A stretch of DNA of 64,000 nucleotides. It comes from an uncultured beta proteobacterium. GTDB lineage: Bacteria; Pseudomonadota; Gammaproteobacteria; Burkholderiales; Burkholderiaceae. The stretch spans positions 62,001-126,000 of the forward strand of contig CAIZRK010000019.1 in the NCBI GenBank assembly GCA_903935355.1, written 5' to 3'. The notes under the pieces were generated by a model, which saw nothing but the letters and a program-made list of their open reading frames with translations, searched no databases and was not told the DNA's origin. The position numbers and the translations under genes were made by a program. Numbering within the stretch: the first letter of the stretch is position 1; each line of letters starts with the position of its first letter. Of this stretch, positions 1 to 7,985 are shown in pieces.

Positions 1-878
1 GTGTATTTACGATGAATGATTTAATGCGTTTGCCATCTGTATCGCGTATTCATTTTATCGAGTGCGGGGCAAATACTGGTTTGGAGTGGGGGAATGTGGC
101 AGTTCCTACAGTGCAGTACACCCACGGAATGTTGTCATGCTGTGAGTTTACGGGCGTACCTCTGAAGGTGTTACTCGATGAGTGTGGCGCCGATCTGAAA
201 AAAGGTAAGTTCATGCTTGCCGAAGGTGGTGATGGATCCGGTATGACTCGTACCGTTAATTTAGATGACGTTATAAATGATGCAATTGTTGCCTGGGGTA
301 TGAATGGTGAAATGTTGCGGCCAGAAAACGGCTTTCCATTGCGCTTAGTGGTGCCAGGCGTTCAAGGCGTGAGCTGGGTTAAATGGCTACGTCGCTTGGA
401 GGTAGGTGATATGCCTTACGCTACTAAAGATGAGGCAGTTCATTACAACGATTTAATGCCTGATGGCTTAGCACGTCAATACACCTCAATTCAAGAATGT
501 AAGTCTGTTATTACAACGCCATCAGGCGGCCAGCAATTACTCGATAAAGGTTTTTATAACGTTAGCGGTATGGCTTGGTCTGGTCGTGGAAAAATCAGGC
601 GTGTTGACGTTTCATTTGATGGTGGCAATAACTGGCGCACCGCCCGCTTAGAAACCCCCATTTTGACTAAATCGGTTACTCGTTTCAATATTGATTGGAC
701 CTGGGACGGCTCTCCTGCAATTCTTCAGTCGCGTGCGATTGATGATACTGGATATACGCAACCCTCCATCAAATTGTTACGTGATGTAAGGGGTACACGC
801 TCCATTTATCATAACAATGCAATTCAATCATGGAAGGTTAGTTCAAATGGGGAGGTTAGTAATGTACAAGTTGGATAA
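1..878 (+). CDS. soxC: SoxC, sulfane dehydrogenase molybdopterin subunit (5' partial)
   Basis: C-terminal two thirds of SoxC; the reading frame is already open at the window edge, so the first ATG seen (position 12) is internal. SoxC with SoxD forms the periplasmic Sox(CD)2 sulfane dehydrogenase, which oxidises the sulfane sulfur left on SoxY. The visible part holds the end of the sulfite-oxidase-like molybdopterin fold (FIECGANTGLEWG near the start, VPGVQGVSWVKWLRRLEVG) and the C-terminal Mo-co dimerisation domain (RRVDVSFDGGNNW). The N-terminal export signal and the cofactor-binding Cys region lie outside the window. It overlaps soxD by 17 bp, which implies co-translation. Confidence 0.93.
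   Translation, partial: VFTMNDLMRLPSVSRIHFIECGANTGLEWGNVAVPTVQYTHGMLSCCEFTGVPLKVLLDECGADLKKGKFMLAEGGDGSGMTRTVNLDDVINDAIVAWGMNGEMLRPENGFPLRLVVPGVQGVSWVKWLRRLEVGDMPYATKDEAVHYNDLMPDGLARQYTSIQECKSVITTPSGGQQLLDKGFYNVSGMAWSGRGKIRRVDVSFDGGNNWRTARLETPILTKSVTRFNIDWTWDGSPAILQSRAIDDTGYTQPSIKLLRDVRGTRSIYHNNAIQSWKVSSNGEVSNVQVG
850..855 (+). promoter_or_regulatory. Shine-Dalgarno of soxD inside soxC
   Basis: GGGAGG lies 6 bases before the ATG at 862, inside the last codons of soxC. It decides the soxD start: the longer in-frame start at 817 would add 15 residues in front of a normal signal peptide and has no such site. Confidence 0.7.
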
Positions 879-1944
879 ATTAACCGCTCACATTGGGTTT
901 GCAGCTTTTTTAGCATTTAGTGCTCAAATAAGCTTTGCTCAATCCGATTCCGCAAAATTTCCTGGTATTGGCCGGGTTGCTACGCCTGCTGAAGTGGCAG
1001 CTTGGGATATTGATGTGCGTCCAGACTTTAAGGGTTTACCAAAGGGGTCTGGCTCTGTAGAAAAGGGTCAAGTAATTTGGGAGGCTAAATGTGCAAACTG
1101 TCACGGTACATTTGGAGAGTCCAATGAAATCTTTACTCCGATCATCGGCGGCACCACTACTGACGACGTCAAAAAAGGAAGGGTAGCCTCACTATCAGAT
1201 AGCAAACAGCCACAGAGAACGACCATTATGAAGGTGGCAACGGTTTCTTCTTTGTGGGACTATATCTACCGAGCCATGCCTTGGAATGCTCCTAGATCCT
1301 TATCTGCAGACGAAACTTATGCATTAGTTGCCTATCTTCTAAGTATTGCTGAGGTTATACCTGATGATTATGTACTCTCAAATGCCAATATTTCTGATGT
1401 GCAAAATAAAATGCCAAACCGAAATGGCATGACACTCAAGCACGGTCTTTGGAATACAAAGGGTAAGCCCGATGTGAATGGCAGCACTTGCATGTCTAAC
1501 TGTGTGGCATTTATACAGATCGGCTCAGAACTTCCTGATTACGCAAGAAATGCACATGGCAATATTGCAGAGCAAAATCGCCAATATGGGCCTTTCCGAG
1601 GAGCGGACTCCACAAAGCCACCACTTGCTAAATTACCAGGTGCCTCAGCTGAGGGCTTAGCCCACGCCTCAGAAACGCATGCTGTTGTAAAAGGCCCTGC
1701 AGCCTTATTTAAGAACGAGAATTGCTCGGCGTGCCATGCAATGAGTGCTAAGCTAGTTGGCCCTTCCATTACCGATATTTCTGCAAAATATCAGGGGCAG
1801 AGCGGGGCTCTGGATAAATTGATGGCTAAGGTGAAGAATGGTGGTTCAGGTATCTGGGGTCCTATACCGATGCCTCCACAGGCGCAGTTATCTGACGAAG
1901 ATCGCAAGAGTTTAGTGACATGGATACTTTCTGGTGGTAAATAA
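862..1944 (+). CDS. soxD: SoxD, diheme cytochrome c subunit of sulfane dehydrogenase
   Basis: Electron-accepting partner of SoxC. From the ATG at 862 the product is 360 residues. A Sec signal peptide ends near AQISFAQ (residues 21-27). Two haem c sites are visible, CANCH at 77-81 and CSACH at 288-292, and a likely Met ligand lies in the IPMPP motif near 337. The N-terminal domain carries a SoxD-like preamble (FPGIGRVATPAEVAAWDIDVRPDF), and the C-terminal domain is a class I cytochrome c. Its presence means sulfane sulfur can be oxidised fully to sulfate without storing sulfur globules (family knowledge). Confidence 0.93.
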   Translation: MYKLDKLTAHIGFAAFLAFSAQISFAQSDSAKFPGIGRVATPAEVAAWDIDVRPDFKGLPKGSGSVEKGQVIWEAKCANCHGTFGESNEIFTPIIGGTTTDDVKKGRVASLSDSKQPQRTTIMKVATVSSLWDYIYRAMPWNAPRSLSADETYALVAYLLSIAEVIPDDYVLSNANISDVQNKMPNRNGMTLKHGLWNTKGKPDVNGSTCMSNCVAFIQIGSELPDYARNAHGNIAEQNRQYGPFRGADSTKPPLAKLPGASAEGLAHASETHAVVKGPAALFKNENCSACHAMSAKLVGPSITDISAKYQGQSGALDKLMAKVKNGGSGIWGPIPMPPQAQLSDEDRKSLVTWILSGGK

Positions 1945-2022
1945 TGGGAATTAGGTACATACCTTAATGTTGGGCAAGATTAATAATATTTAAAATAGAA
2001 CAGATTAAAAAAGGAGTTTTTT

Positions 2023-2475
2023 ATGAATCAGCAGCGTCGTAGTCTATTGAAGTATTCAGCAGTATTTGGTCTGATGGCTTCTGCAGGTCTTATTAGCGTA
2101 GCCCAGGCTCAAGAGTGGGATAAAGCCGCGTTTGAAGGCAAAAGTCTTGATGACGTATTTAAAATCCTAGGAGCGGGCAGCCCTGAAAAGTCTGCTGCCG
2201 TAACTCTAAATGCACCAGACATCGCTGAAAATGGTGCGGTGGTTCCAGTTGGAATTACCACCACACTTAAAGCAGAGCAAATGGCTATCTTGGTTGAGAA
2301 AAACCCTAGTGCATTAGCGGCTCAGTTTTTTATTCCAGCGGGTACAGATGCATTTGTAACCACACGTATCAAGATGGGACAGACATCAAATGTATATGGC
2401 GTAGTTAAAGCAGATGGTAAGTGGCTCATGACTGTTAAAGAAGTCAAAGTTACTTTAGGCGGTTGTGGCGGTTAA
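2023..2475 (+). CDS. soxY: SoxY, sulfur-carrier protein
   Basis: Carrier subunit of SoxYZ; the sulfur intermediates ride on its C-terminal Cys. The 150-residue product opens with a twin-arginine signal (QQRRSLLKY at 3-11, cleavage near VAQAQ) and ends in the diagnostic swinging arm LGGCGG, with the substrate-binding Cys at 148. A good AAGGAG site precedes the ATG. The Tat signal would carry SoxZ, which has no signal, across the membrane as a complex. Next gene is soxZ after a 55-bp gap. Confidence 0.96.
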   Translation: MNQQRRSLLKYSAVFGLMASAGLISVAQAQEWDKAAFEGKSLDDVFKILGAGSPEKSAAVTLNAPDIAENGAVVPVGITTTLKAEQMAILVEKNPSALAAQFFIPAGTDAFVTTRIKMGQTSNVYGVVKADGKWLMTVKEVKVTLGGCGG

Positions 2476-2530
2476 TACGCTATTTATTAACATAATTATT
2501 TAATTAAACACAGAATATAAGAGGAACAAA

Positions 2531-2839
2531 ATGGCTGATCCAATGCGCGTTAGAGCTGCTGAAAATGGTGGTACTGTTGATGTAAAAATTTTAATGAAGC
2601 ACGATATGGAATCTGGTCAGCGTAAAGATGCTGCTGGCAAAACTATTCCCGCATGGTTCATTAGCACAATCAATGTAAAAGCAAATGGTAAAGATGTATT
2701 GAATGGTCAATTTGGCCCTGCAATTTCTAAGGACCCATTCTTGAATTTTAAGTACAAGGGTGCCAAGGGCGACAAGATTGTTGTGAACTGGGTTGATTCT
2801 AAGGGCGATAAGCGCACTGATGAAGCTACCGCTTCTTAA
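2531..2839 (+). CDS. soxZ: SoxZ, SoxY-binding partner
   Basis: 102-residue immunoglobulin-like partner of SoxY, typical in length and sequence (MADPMRVRA start, DVKILMKHDMESGQRKD, FKYKGAKGDKIVVNW). It has no signal peptide, as is normal, because it is exported together with SoxY. An AAGAGGAAC site lies just before the start. It sits between soxY and soxA in the standard sox order. Confidence 0.96.
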   Translation: MADPMRVRAAENGGTVDVKILMKHDMESGQRKDAAGKTIPAWFISTINVKANGKDVLNGQFGPAISKDPFLNFKYKGAKGDKIVVNWVDSKGDKRTDEATAS

Positions 2840-2902
2840 TCATTCACATTTGCTAGTAATTTTATTAGTAACACTGCCTCATTTGTTTCGAAAGGTATTG
2901 AT

Positions 2903-3718
2903 ATGCAGCGAAAATTAGTTTTATGGCTCGCCTCAGTAATGTTGTCGGGCTTGCTTTCGGTGTCGTTTTCGGCTAGCTCACAAACTAGTGCAACTGACGA
3001 CATTGCAAAGTATCGCGAGATGATTGCAGATGGCAACCCTTCGGAGTTATATGAGGCAGCTGGTGAAGATCTTTGGAAAAAACCTGCTGGTCCTAAGAAT
3101 GCCACTCTAGAGAAATGTGATCTAGGTTTGGGCGTAGGGGTTGTAAAGGGTGCTGCTGCACAGTTGCCACGCTACTTCAAAGATACCAATAAGGTGCAAG
3201 ATTTAGAGTCACGCTTAATGACGTGTATGCAAGTTCTACAAGGTCGTGATCCTCAAGAGATGATTGACGCGCCGTTTCAAAAGGGTCCCAAAAAGGATAT
3301 GGAAGCGATTGTGGCTTATGTTGTGACCTTATCTAAAGGCGACAAAATTAAGGTGAGCACGGTCCATCCAAAAGAAAAAGAGATGTACGACTTAGGTAAG
3401 CGCGCCTTTTTCTATCAAGGCGGACCTATGGATTTCTCCTGTGCTTCTTGCCATTCTGAAAACGGTAAGCGTATCCGCCTACAAGACCTCCCGAACATTA
3501 CCGAACAAAAGGGCGCTGCTTTAGGCTGGGGTTATTGGCCAGCTTATCGAGTATCTAGCGGACAGTTCTGGACTATGCAACAACGTTTAAATGATTGTTA
3601 TCGCCAACAGCGTTTCCCTTTTCCAATCTATGGATCTGATGTGACCGTTGCTTTGTCCATGTATATGGCTAAGAACGCCAATGGTGGCACGGTTGAAACC
3701 CCTGGCTTAAAGCGATAA
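2903..3718 (+). CDS. soxA: SoxA, L-cysteine S-thiosulfotransferase haem subunit
   Basis: With SoxX it attaches thiosulfate to the SoxY Cys. The 271-residue protein has a Sec signal peptide (residues 1-26). It has one CxxCH haem site, CASCH at 180-184. Cys72 and Cys108 sit where diheme SoxA proteins carry the second haem, so this is the monohaem type with a probable disulfide there. Cys232 in RLNDCYRQQR matches the active-site cysteine that becomes a persulfide haem ligand in characterised SoxA proteins. soxX follows after 12 bp. Confidence 0.95.
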   Translation: MQRKLVLWLASVMLSGLLSVSFSASSQTSATDDIAKYREMIADGNPSELYEAAGEDLWKKPAGPKNATLEKCDLGLGVGVVKGAAAQLPRYFKDTNKVQDLESRLMTCMQVLQGRDPQEMIDAPFQKGPKKDMEAIVAYVVTLSKGDKIKVSTVHPKEKEMYDLGKRAFFYQGGPMDFSCASCHSENGKRIRLQDLPNITEQKGAALGWGYWPAYRVSSGQFWTMQQRLNDCYRQQRFPFPIYGSDVTVALSMYMAKNANGGTVETPGLKR

Positions 3719-3730
3719 GAGACAGAGAAC

Positions 3731-4369
3731 ATGAAAATTAAACATATCAAACCACTCTTAGCTATTACTGGATTTATTTTGGCTACAGGCTTTATGCATA
3801 CTAATGCTTTAGCTCAGCCAAAGAATGATCCTAAGTTTAATAAGATGATGAATGAAAGTTTTAGGGCTCAAGGTATTGCTAGCTTAGATCGGATTGATCA
3901 GGATGAAACTCAAAAGTTTTGTTCTGACCCGGTTTTTGCTAACAGCAAAAAAGCTGAACCAATCCGGGAAAAAATCCAGAAGATTAATATGGCGACCATC
4001 AAGCAACCTTCTGATGGTAAATATATTGGCGACTGGAAAAATGGTGAAAAGATTGCCCAAAGCGGTCGTGGAGCAACCTGGACTGATAAAGCTGATACCG
4101 TGATTGGTGGTGGTTGCTACAATTGCCATCAAATTAATCCTAAAGAAATTTCTTATGGAACAATCGGTCCGTCATTATCTGGTTATGGAAAACTAAGGGG
4201 CTATTCACAAGAGGTGATTACCTATACCTGGAACCGTATTAATAATGCGAAGGCCTATAACGCCTGCAGCAATATGCCTCGTATTGCGCATTTCAAGTTA
4301 TTAGATGAAAAGCAAATTCAAGATGTCATGGCGCTCCTGCTAGATCCTGAATCACCCGTTAATAAATAA
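3731..4369 (+). CDS. soxX: SoxX, L-cysteine S-thiosulfotransferase cytochrome c subunit
   Basis: Monohaem electron-transfer subunit of SoxAX. It is 212 residues with a signal peptide ending near NALAQ (25-29), haem site CYNCH at 129-133 and a Met ligand at about 182 in CSNMPRIAH. A region of roughly 90 residues lies between the signal and the haem domain, making this the longer class of SoxX. It is followed by a strong hairpin before soxB, which may separate the transcript levels of the two genes. Confidence 0.94.
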   Translation: MKIKHIKPLLAITGFILATGFMHTNALAQPKNDPKFNKMMNESFRAQGIASLDRIDQDETQKFCSDPVFANSKKAEPIREKIQKINMATIKQPSDGKYIGDWKNGEKIAQSGRGATWTDKADTVIGGGCYNCHQINPKEISYGTIGPSLSGYGKLRGYSQEVITYTWNRINNAKAYNACSNMPRIAHFKLLDEKQIQDVMALLLDPESPVNK

Positions 4370-4376
4370 CACATTC

Positions 4377-4405
4377 AAACGGGCCGAAAGGCCTGTTTTC
4401 TTTAG
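4377..4405 (+). terminator. Hairpin with GAAA tetraloop between soxX and soxB
   Basis: Bases 4377-4385 pair with 4390-4398 (9 bp including one G-U) around a GAAA loop, followed by a T-rich run ending near 4403. It has the form of an intrinsic terminator but sits inside an otherwise continuous operon, immediately before the soxB ribosome site. Partial termination or transcript processing is inferred. Confidence 0.6.
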
Positions 4406-4414
4406 GGAATCACT

Positions 4415-6148
4415 ATGTCTTTAAATCGCCGTGAATTTTTACAAGCTATTGCAATTGCTTCAGCTGGTGGTATGAGTTTGCAATCGAATTTTGTTAACGC
4501 ACAAAGCGCTGCTCAAAAATTCTATGACTTGCCAAAATTTGGCAATGTCCATTTTCTTCACTTTACTGACTGTCATGCGCAACTACTTCCGATCTATTTC
4601 CGTGAGCCTAATGTAAATTTAGGAATTGGCGCGCAAGAAGGGAAGACGCCACATTTAGTTGGGGAATATTTCTTAAAAGCTAATGGCATTAAAGCGGGTA
4701 CACGTGATGCCCACGCCTTTACCTATTTAGATTACGTTGCGGCAGCACAAAACTACGGCAAGATGGGTGGTTTTGCTCACATGGCCACCTTGGTTAAGCA
4801 ATTGAAAGCTAGTCGTCCAAGCGCTTTATTACTGGATGGTGGAGATACCTGGCAGGGTTCGGGTACATCTCTGTGGACCAATGGTCAAGACATGGTCGAT
4901 GCCGCCCAAGCTTTGGGTGTTGATGTGATGACGGCTCACTGGGAGATGACGCTTGGAGAAAAGCGTGTTATGGAAATTGTGAATGGCGATTTCAAGGGTA
5001 AGGTTTCTTTTGTAGCTCAAAACATTAAGACTGCTGACTTTGGTGATTCAGTTTTTAATCCTTATGTCATGAAAGTACAAAATGGCATTCAGGTTGCAGT
5101 TATTGGGCAAGCTTTCCCCTATACCCCAATTGCTAATCCACGTTACTTCACTCCGGACTGGACATTTGGCATTCAGGAAGAGAATCTTCAAAAAACCATT
5201 AATGAAGTAAAGGCTAAGGGTGCAAAAGTTATTATTCTTTTATCTCATAATGGTATGGATGTTGACTTAAAGATGGCTTCGCGCGTTAGCGGTTTAGATG
5301 CAATTATGGGCGGTCATACTCATGATGGTGTACCAATTCCAGTTAAGGTAAAAAATTCTGGTGGCATCACGTTAGTAACGAACGCGGGATCTAATACTAA
5401 GTTTCTAGGTGTATTGGATTTTGATGTAAAAGGTGGCAAAGCAGTAGACTTTCGCTACAAGCTTTTTCCGATTTTCTCGAATATGATTCCAGCTGATCCC
5501 ACAATGGTTAAGCTCATTACAAAGGTTAGGGCTCCGTATGAGGCTAAGCTAAATGAAAAATTAGCAACGACAGAAGGTCTTTTATATCGACGCGGCAACT
5601 TCAATGGTAGCTTTGACCAATTGATTTTAGATGGTTTAATGGCGCAGAAAAATGCTGAAATTGCTTTCTCACCAGGTTTTAGATGGGGAACTAGCCTCTT
5701 GCCAGGCCAAGATATTACCCGAGAAAATTTATTAGATCAAACTGCAATTACTTACCCCTATACAACAGTAACTAATATGAGTGGCGAGACCATCAAGACT
5801 ATTCTTGAGGATGTTGCTGATAACTTGTTTAATCCTGATCCGTATTACCAGCAAGGCGGTGATATGGTTCGCGTTGGCGGTATGCAATACACCATTGATC
5901 CCGCACAGACTGCAGGTAAGCGTATTACTGATATGCGTTTAAATGGCAAGGCAATGGATCCTAACAAGACATATAAGGTAGCAGGTTGGGCTCCGGTCAG
6001 CGAGGAAGCCAGAAACAACGGTGGTGAGCCTATCTGGGATCTGATGGAAAGACACTTGAAAGAGGTTAAGGTAGTTAAAGCAGTAAAACTCAATGAACCC
6101 ATTATCAAAGGTATTAAAAATAACCCCGGTATGGTTGCACTGACATAA
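4415..6148 (+). CDS. soxB: SoxB, thiosulfohydrolase
   Basis: Dimanganese enzyme of the 5'-nucleotidase/metallophosphatase family that releases sulfate from SoxY-bound sulfonate. The 577-residue protein starts with a Tat signal (NRREFLQAI at 4-12, cleavage near VNAQS). Metal-site motifs are present: HFTDCHAQ (Asp52, His54), DGGDTWQGSG around 141-150, HWEMTLGE and MGGHTHDGVP. The 5'-nucleotidase C-terminal domain follows. An AGGGA site precedes the ATG. Length and start agree with the family. Confidence 0.96.
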   Translation: MSLNRREFLQAIAIASAGGMSLQSNFVNAQSAAQKFYDLPKFGNVHFLHFTDCHAQLLPIYFREPNVNLGIGAQEGKTPHLVGEYFLKANGIKAGTRDAHAFTYLDYVAAAQNYGKMGGFAHMATLVKQLKASRPSALLLDGGDTWQGSGTSLWTNGQDMVDAAQALGVDVMTAHWEMTLGEKRVMEIVNGDFKGKVSFVAQNIKTADFGDSVFNPYVMKVQNGIQVAVIGQAFPYTPIANPRYFTPDWTFGIQEENLQKTINEVKAKGAKVIILLSHNGMDVDLKMASRVSGLDAIMGGHTHDGVPIPVKVKNSGGITLVTNAGSNTKFLGVLDFDVKGGKAVDFRYKLFPIFSNMIPADPTMVKLITKVRAPYEAKLNEKLATTEGLLYRRGNFNGSFDQLILDGLMAQKNAEIAFSPGFRWGTSLLPGQDITRENLLDQTAITYPYTTVTNMSGETIKTILEDVADNLFNPDPYYQQGGDMVRVGGMQYTIDPAQTAGKRITDMRLNGKAMDPNKTYKVAGWAPVSEEARNNGGEPIWDLMERHLKEVKVVKAVKLNEPIIKGIKNNPGMVALT

Positions 6149-6171
6149 ATATAAATAAAGGAGACAACACC

Positions 6172-6606
6172 ATGATGATGTTTAAGGCATTCGCCACCAC
6201 TGTTTTAATTGGGATTTCTATACTAGGAATGCAAAATAGCTTCGCTGCTGGCTCGAGTGTTGTTTATCACATCGATGATGCCGATGCCCAAGGCATTAAA
6301 GGCCTTAGAAATATTCGTAATCATTTAGATGTAGCCCCAGATACTAAAATTATCGTTGTTACACATGCTAATGGTGTGGATATCATGATGGAGGGCGCTA
6401 AAGATAAAAAGAATGGCACTGAATATGCGCCTTTGGTTGGCGATCTTAAATCTCGCGGCGTCCGTTTTGAGGTTTGCGAAATCACTCTTAAAAATCGTAA
6501 TCTCAAAAAAGATCAATTTATTTTAGATACAGATTTCACACCCTCAGGAGTGGTCAGGGTCGGCGATCTTCAATTTAAAGATCACTATGCTTACGTAAAA
6601 CCTTAA
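6172..6606 (+). CDS. Exported DsrE-family protein
   Basis: 144-residue DsrE/DsrF-like fold protein with a Sec signal peptide (cleavage near SFAAG, residue 26). After the signal it shows the alternating strand pattern of the family (KIIVVTHANGVDIMM) and a lone Cys at 102 (FEVCEI), at the place where sulfur-carrying relatives have their reactive Cys. Three ATGs in tandem (6172, 6175 and a shifted one) follow a GGAGAC site; I kept the first. Its position just after soxB suggests a periplasmic sulfur-carrier or binding role, which is inferred. Confidence 0.8.
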   Translation: MMMFKAFATTVLIGISILGMQNSFAAGSSVVYHIDDADAQGIKGLRNIRNHLDVAPDTKIIVVTHANGVDIMMEGAKDKKNGTEYAPLVGDLKSRGVRFEVCEITLKNRNLKKDQFILDTDFTPSGVVRVGDLQFKDHYAYVKP

Positions 6607-6620
6607 TTACTTCAATTAAT

Positions 6621-7592
6621 ATGTATAGACTTAGTAATAGGTATTTAAAAATAGCATTATTTATTAGTGCTATTTTTTTTAGCTTTGCATATGCTCAGAC
6701 TTCAAGCTTACAAAAAGATCCTGCAGGTGTTTTATTAAGCCCCATCAAGGTTTCTGCAAATACCTACTTTGTTCAGGGTTTGCCGGAGATGGGAACTAGT
6801 GAAAATGAAAATTTTATTTCTAATGCTGGGTTTGTAATCACGCCTAAGGGTGTTGTCGTCATTGATGCTTTAGGCTCGCCTGTTCTGGCTCAAAAGCTCA
6901 TTAAAGAAATTTCCAAGCTAACATCTCAAAAAATAATCGCCGTCATTGTCACGCATTATCATGCCGATCATGTGTATGGGCTGCAGGAATTTAAGAAAAT
7001 TGGCGCTAAGATTTATGCCCAAAACGCAGGAAGAGACTATCTCTCTTCAGAGACAGCCAAGCAACGATTAATTTCCTCTAGAATAGATTTTGCTCCCTGG
7101 GTTAATGCTAATACTCAATTGATACCTGCAGACATTTGGGTTGATAAACAATATAAATTAAGCTTTGGTGGGGTTCAGTTTTTTATCAATCGGGTAGGGC
7201 CAGCCCATGCGCCTGAGGATTTAATGGTTTACATCCCATCAGAAAAAGTACTTTTTGCTGGAGATCTTGTCTTTAGAGGTAGAATTCCATTTGTTGGAAA
7301 TGCAGATAGTAAAGGGTGGTTGAATGCATTAGGTGAAATTGAGAAGCTTCACCCTAAAGTCATTATTCCTGGTCACGGATCTCATTCCATTAATCCAGCA
7401 GAAGACGTTGCCTTTACTAGGGATTATTTACGTTATTTACGTGAATCTATGTCAAAAGCAGCCATCAATCTAGACCCCTTCGAAGAGGCTTATCTGCAAA
7501 CTGACTGGTCTGAGTATGACGGAATGCCCTTATTTAGGGCTGCCAATCGCATGAATGCCTATAACGTGTATTTATCAATTCAGGCGGAATAA
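6621..7592 (+). CDS. Exported MBL-fold metallo-hydrolase (SoxH-like)
   Basis: 323-residue metallo-beta-lactamase-fold protein with a Sec signal peptide (cleavage after SFAYA, residue 25). The zinc motif THYHADH is at 111-117, further ligand positions are the His in GPAHAPEDL, the Asp in LFAGDLVF and the His in IIPGHGSH. Relatives in sox clusters are called SoxH, and their substrate is not settled. It follows the DsrE-like gene after 14 bp with no clear ribosome site, so translation may be coupled. Confidence 0.82.
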   Translation: MYRLSNRYLKIALFISAIFFSFAYAQTSSLQKDPAGVLLSPIKVSANTYFVQGLPEMGTSENENFISNAGFVITPKGVVVIDALGSPVLAQKLIKEISKLTSQKIIAVIVTHYHADHVYGLQEFKKIGAKIYAQNAGRDYLSSETAKQRLISSRIDFAPWVNANTQLIPADIWVDKQYKLSFGGVQFFINRVGPAHAPEDLMVYIPSEKVLFAGDLVFRGRIPFVGNADSKGWLNALGEIEKLHPKVIIPGHGSHSINPAEDVAFTRDYLRYLRESMSKAAINLDPFEEAYLQTDWSEYDGMPLFRAANRMNAYNVYLSIQAE

Positions 7593-7651
7593 GTCATTTT
7601 TGTCACTTGGGCTTTAAAATACCTATTTACTTACTAAATAGGTGATTTCAA

Positions 7652-7969
7652 ATGAAATTGAATCCTAACCAGTTTGTCTTTGTACTAATCTTCACCTTTA
7701 GCCTAGGTATGCCAGTTTTTGCGGCGCCAGATCTCGCTAACGGCAAAGCTATTGATGAGAGGAAATGTTATGCCTGTCATGCCAAAAAATCTGGATTTGG
7801 TAATGGCGATATGATTTACACCCGATCCGATAGCAAGGTAACGTCCTTGGCTAAATTGAAATCGATGGTGGCAATGTGTAATTCTGAGCTAAGGTTAGAT
7901 TTATTTCCTGAAGATGAGGCCGATGTCACAGCATTTATAAACAGGCAGTTTTACAAATTTAAACCTTAA
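7652..7969 (+). CDS. Small periplasmic cytochrome c
   Basis: 105-residue protein with a signal peptide (cleavage near PVFAA, residue 25) and one haem c motif, CYACH at 39-43. The usual distal Met motif of class I cytochromes is not obvious; Met72, Met75 and Cys76 lie in SMVAMCNSEL. The conserved-looking tail LFPEDEADVTAFINRQFYKF is acidic. It could accept electrons from SoxAX or SoxCD (inferred from position). It lies 16 bp ahead of the transporter gene. Confidence 0.82.
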   Translation: MKLNPNQFVFVLIFTFSLGMPVFAAPDLANGKAIDERKCYACHAKKSGFGNGDMIYTRSDSKVTSLAKLKSMVAMCNSELRLDLFPEDEADVTAFINRQFYKFKP

Positions 7970-7985
7970 CTTTATTAGAATTTAT

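Noticed and set aside
817-861. Longer N-terminus for SoxD
   Set aside because: A strong ribosome site before 862 and a signal peptide that starts there argue for the shorter form.
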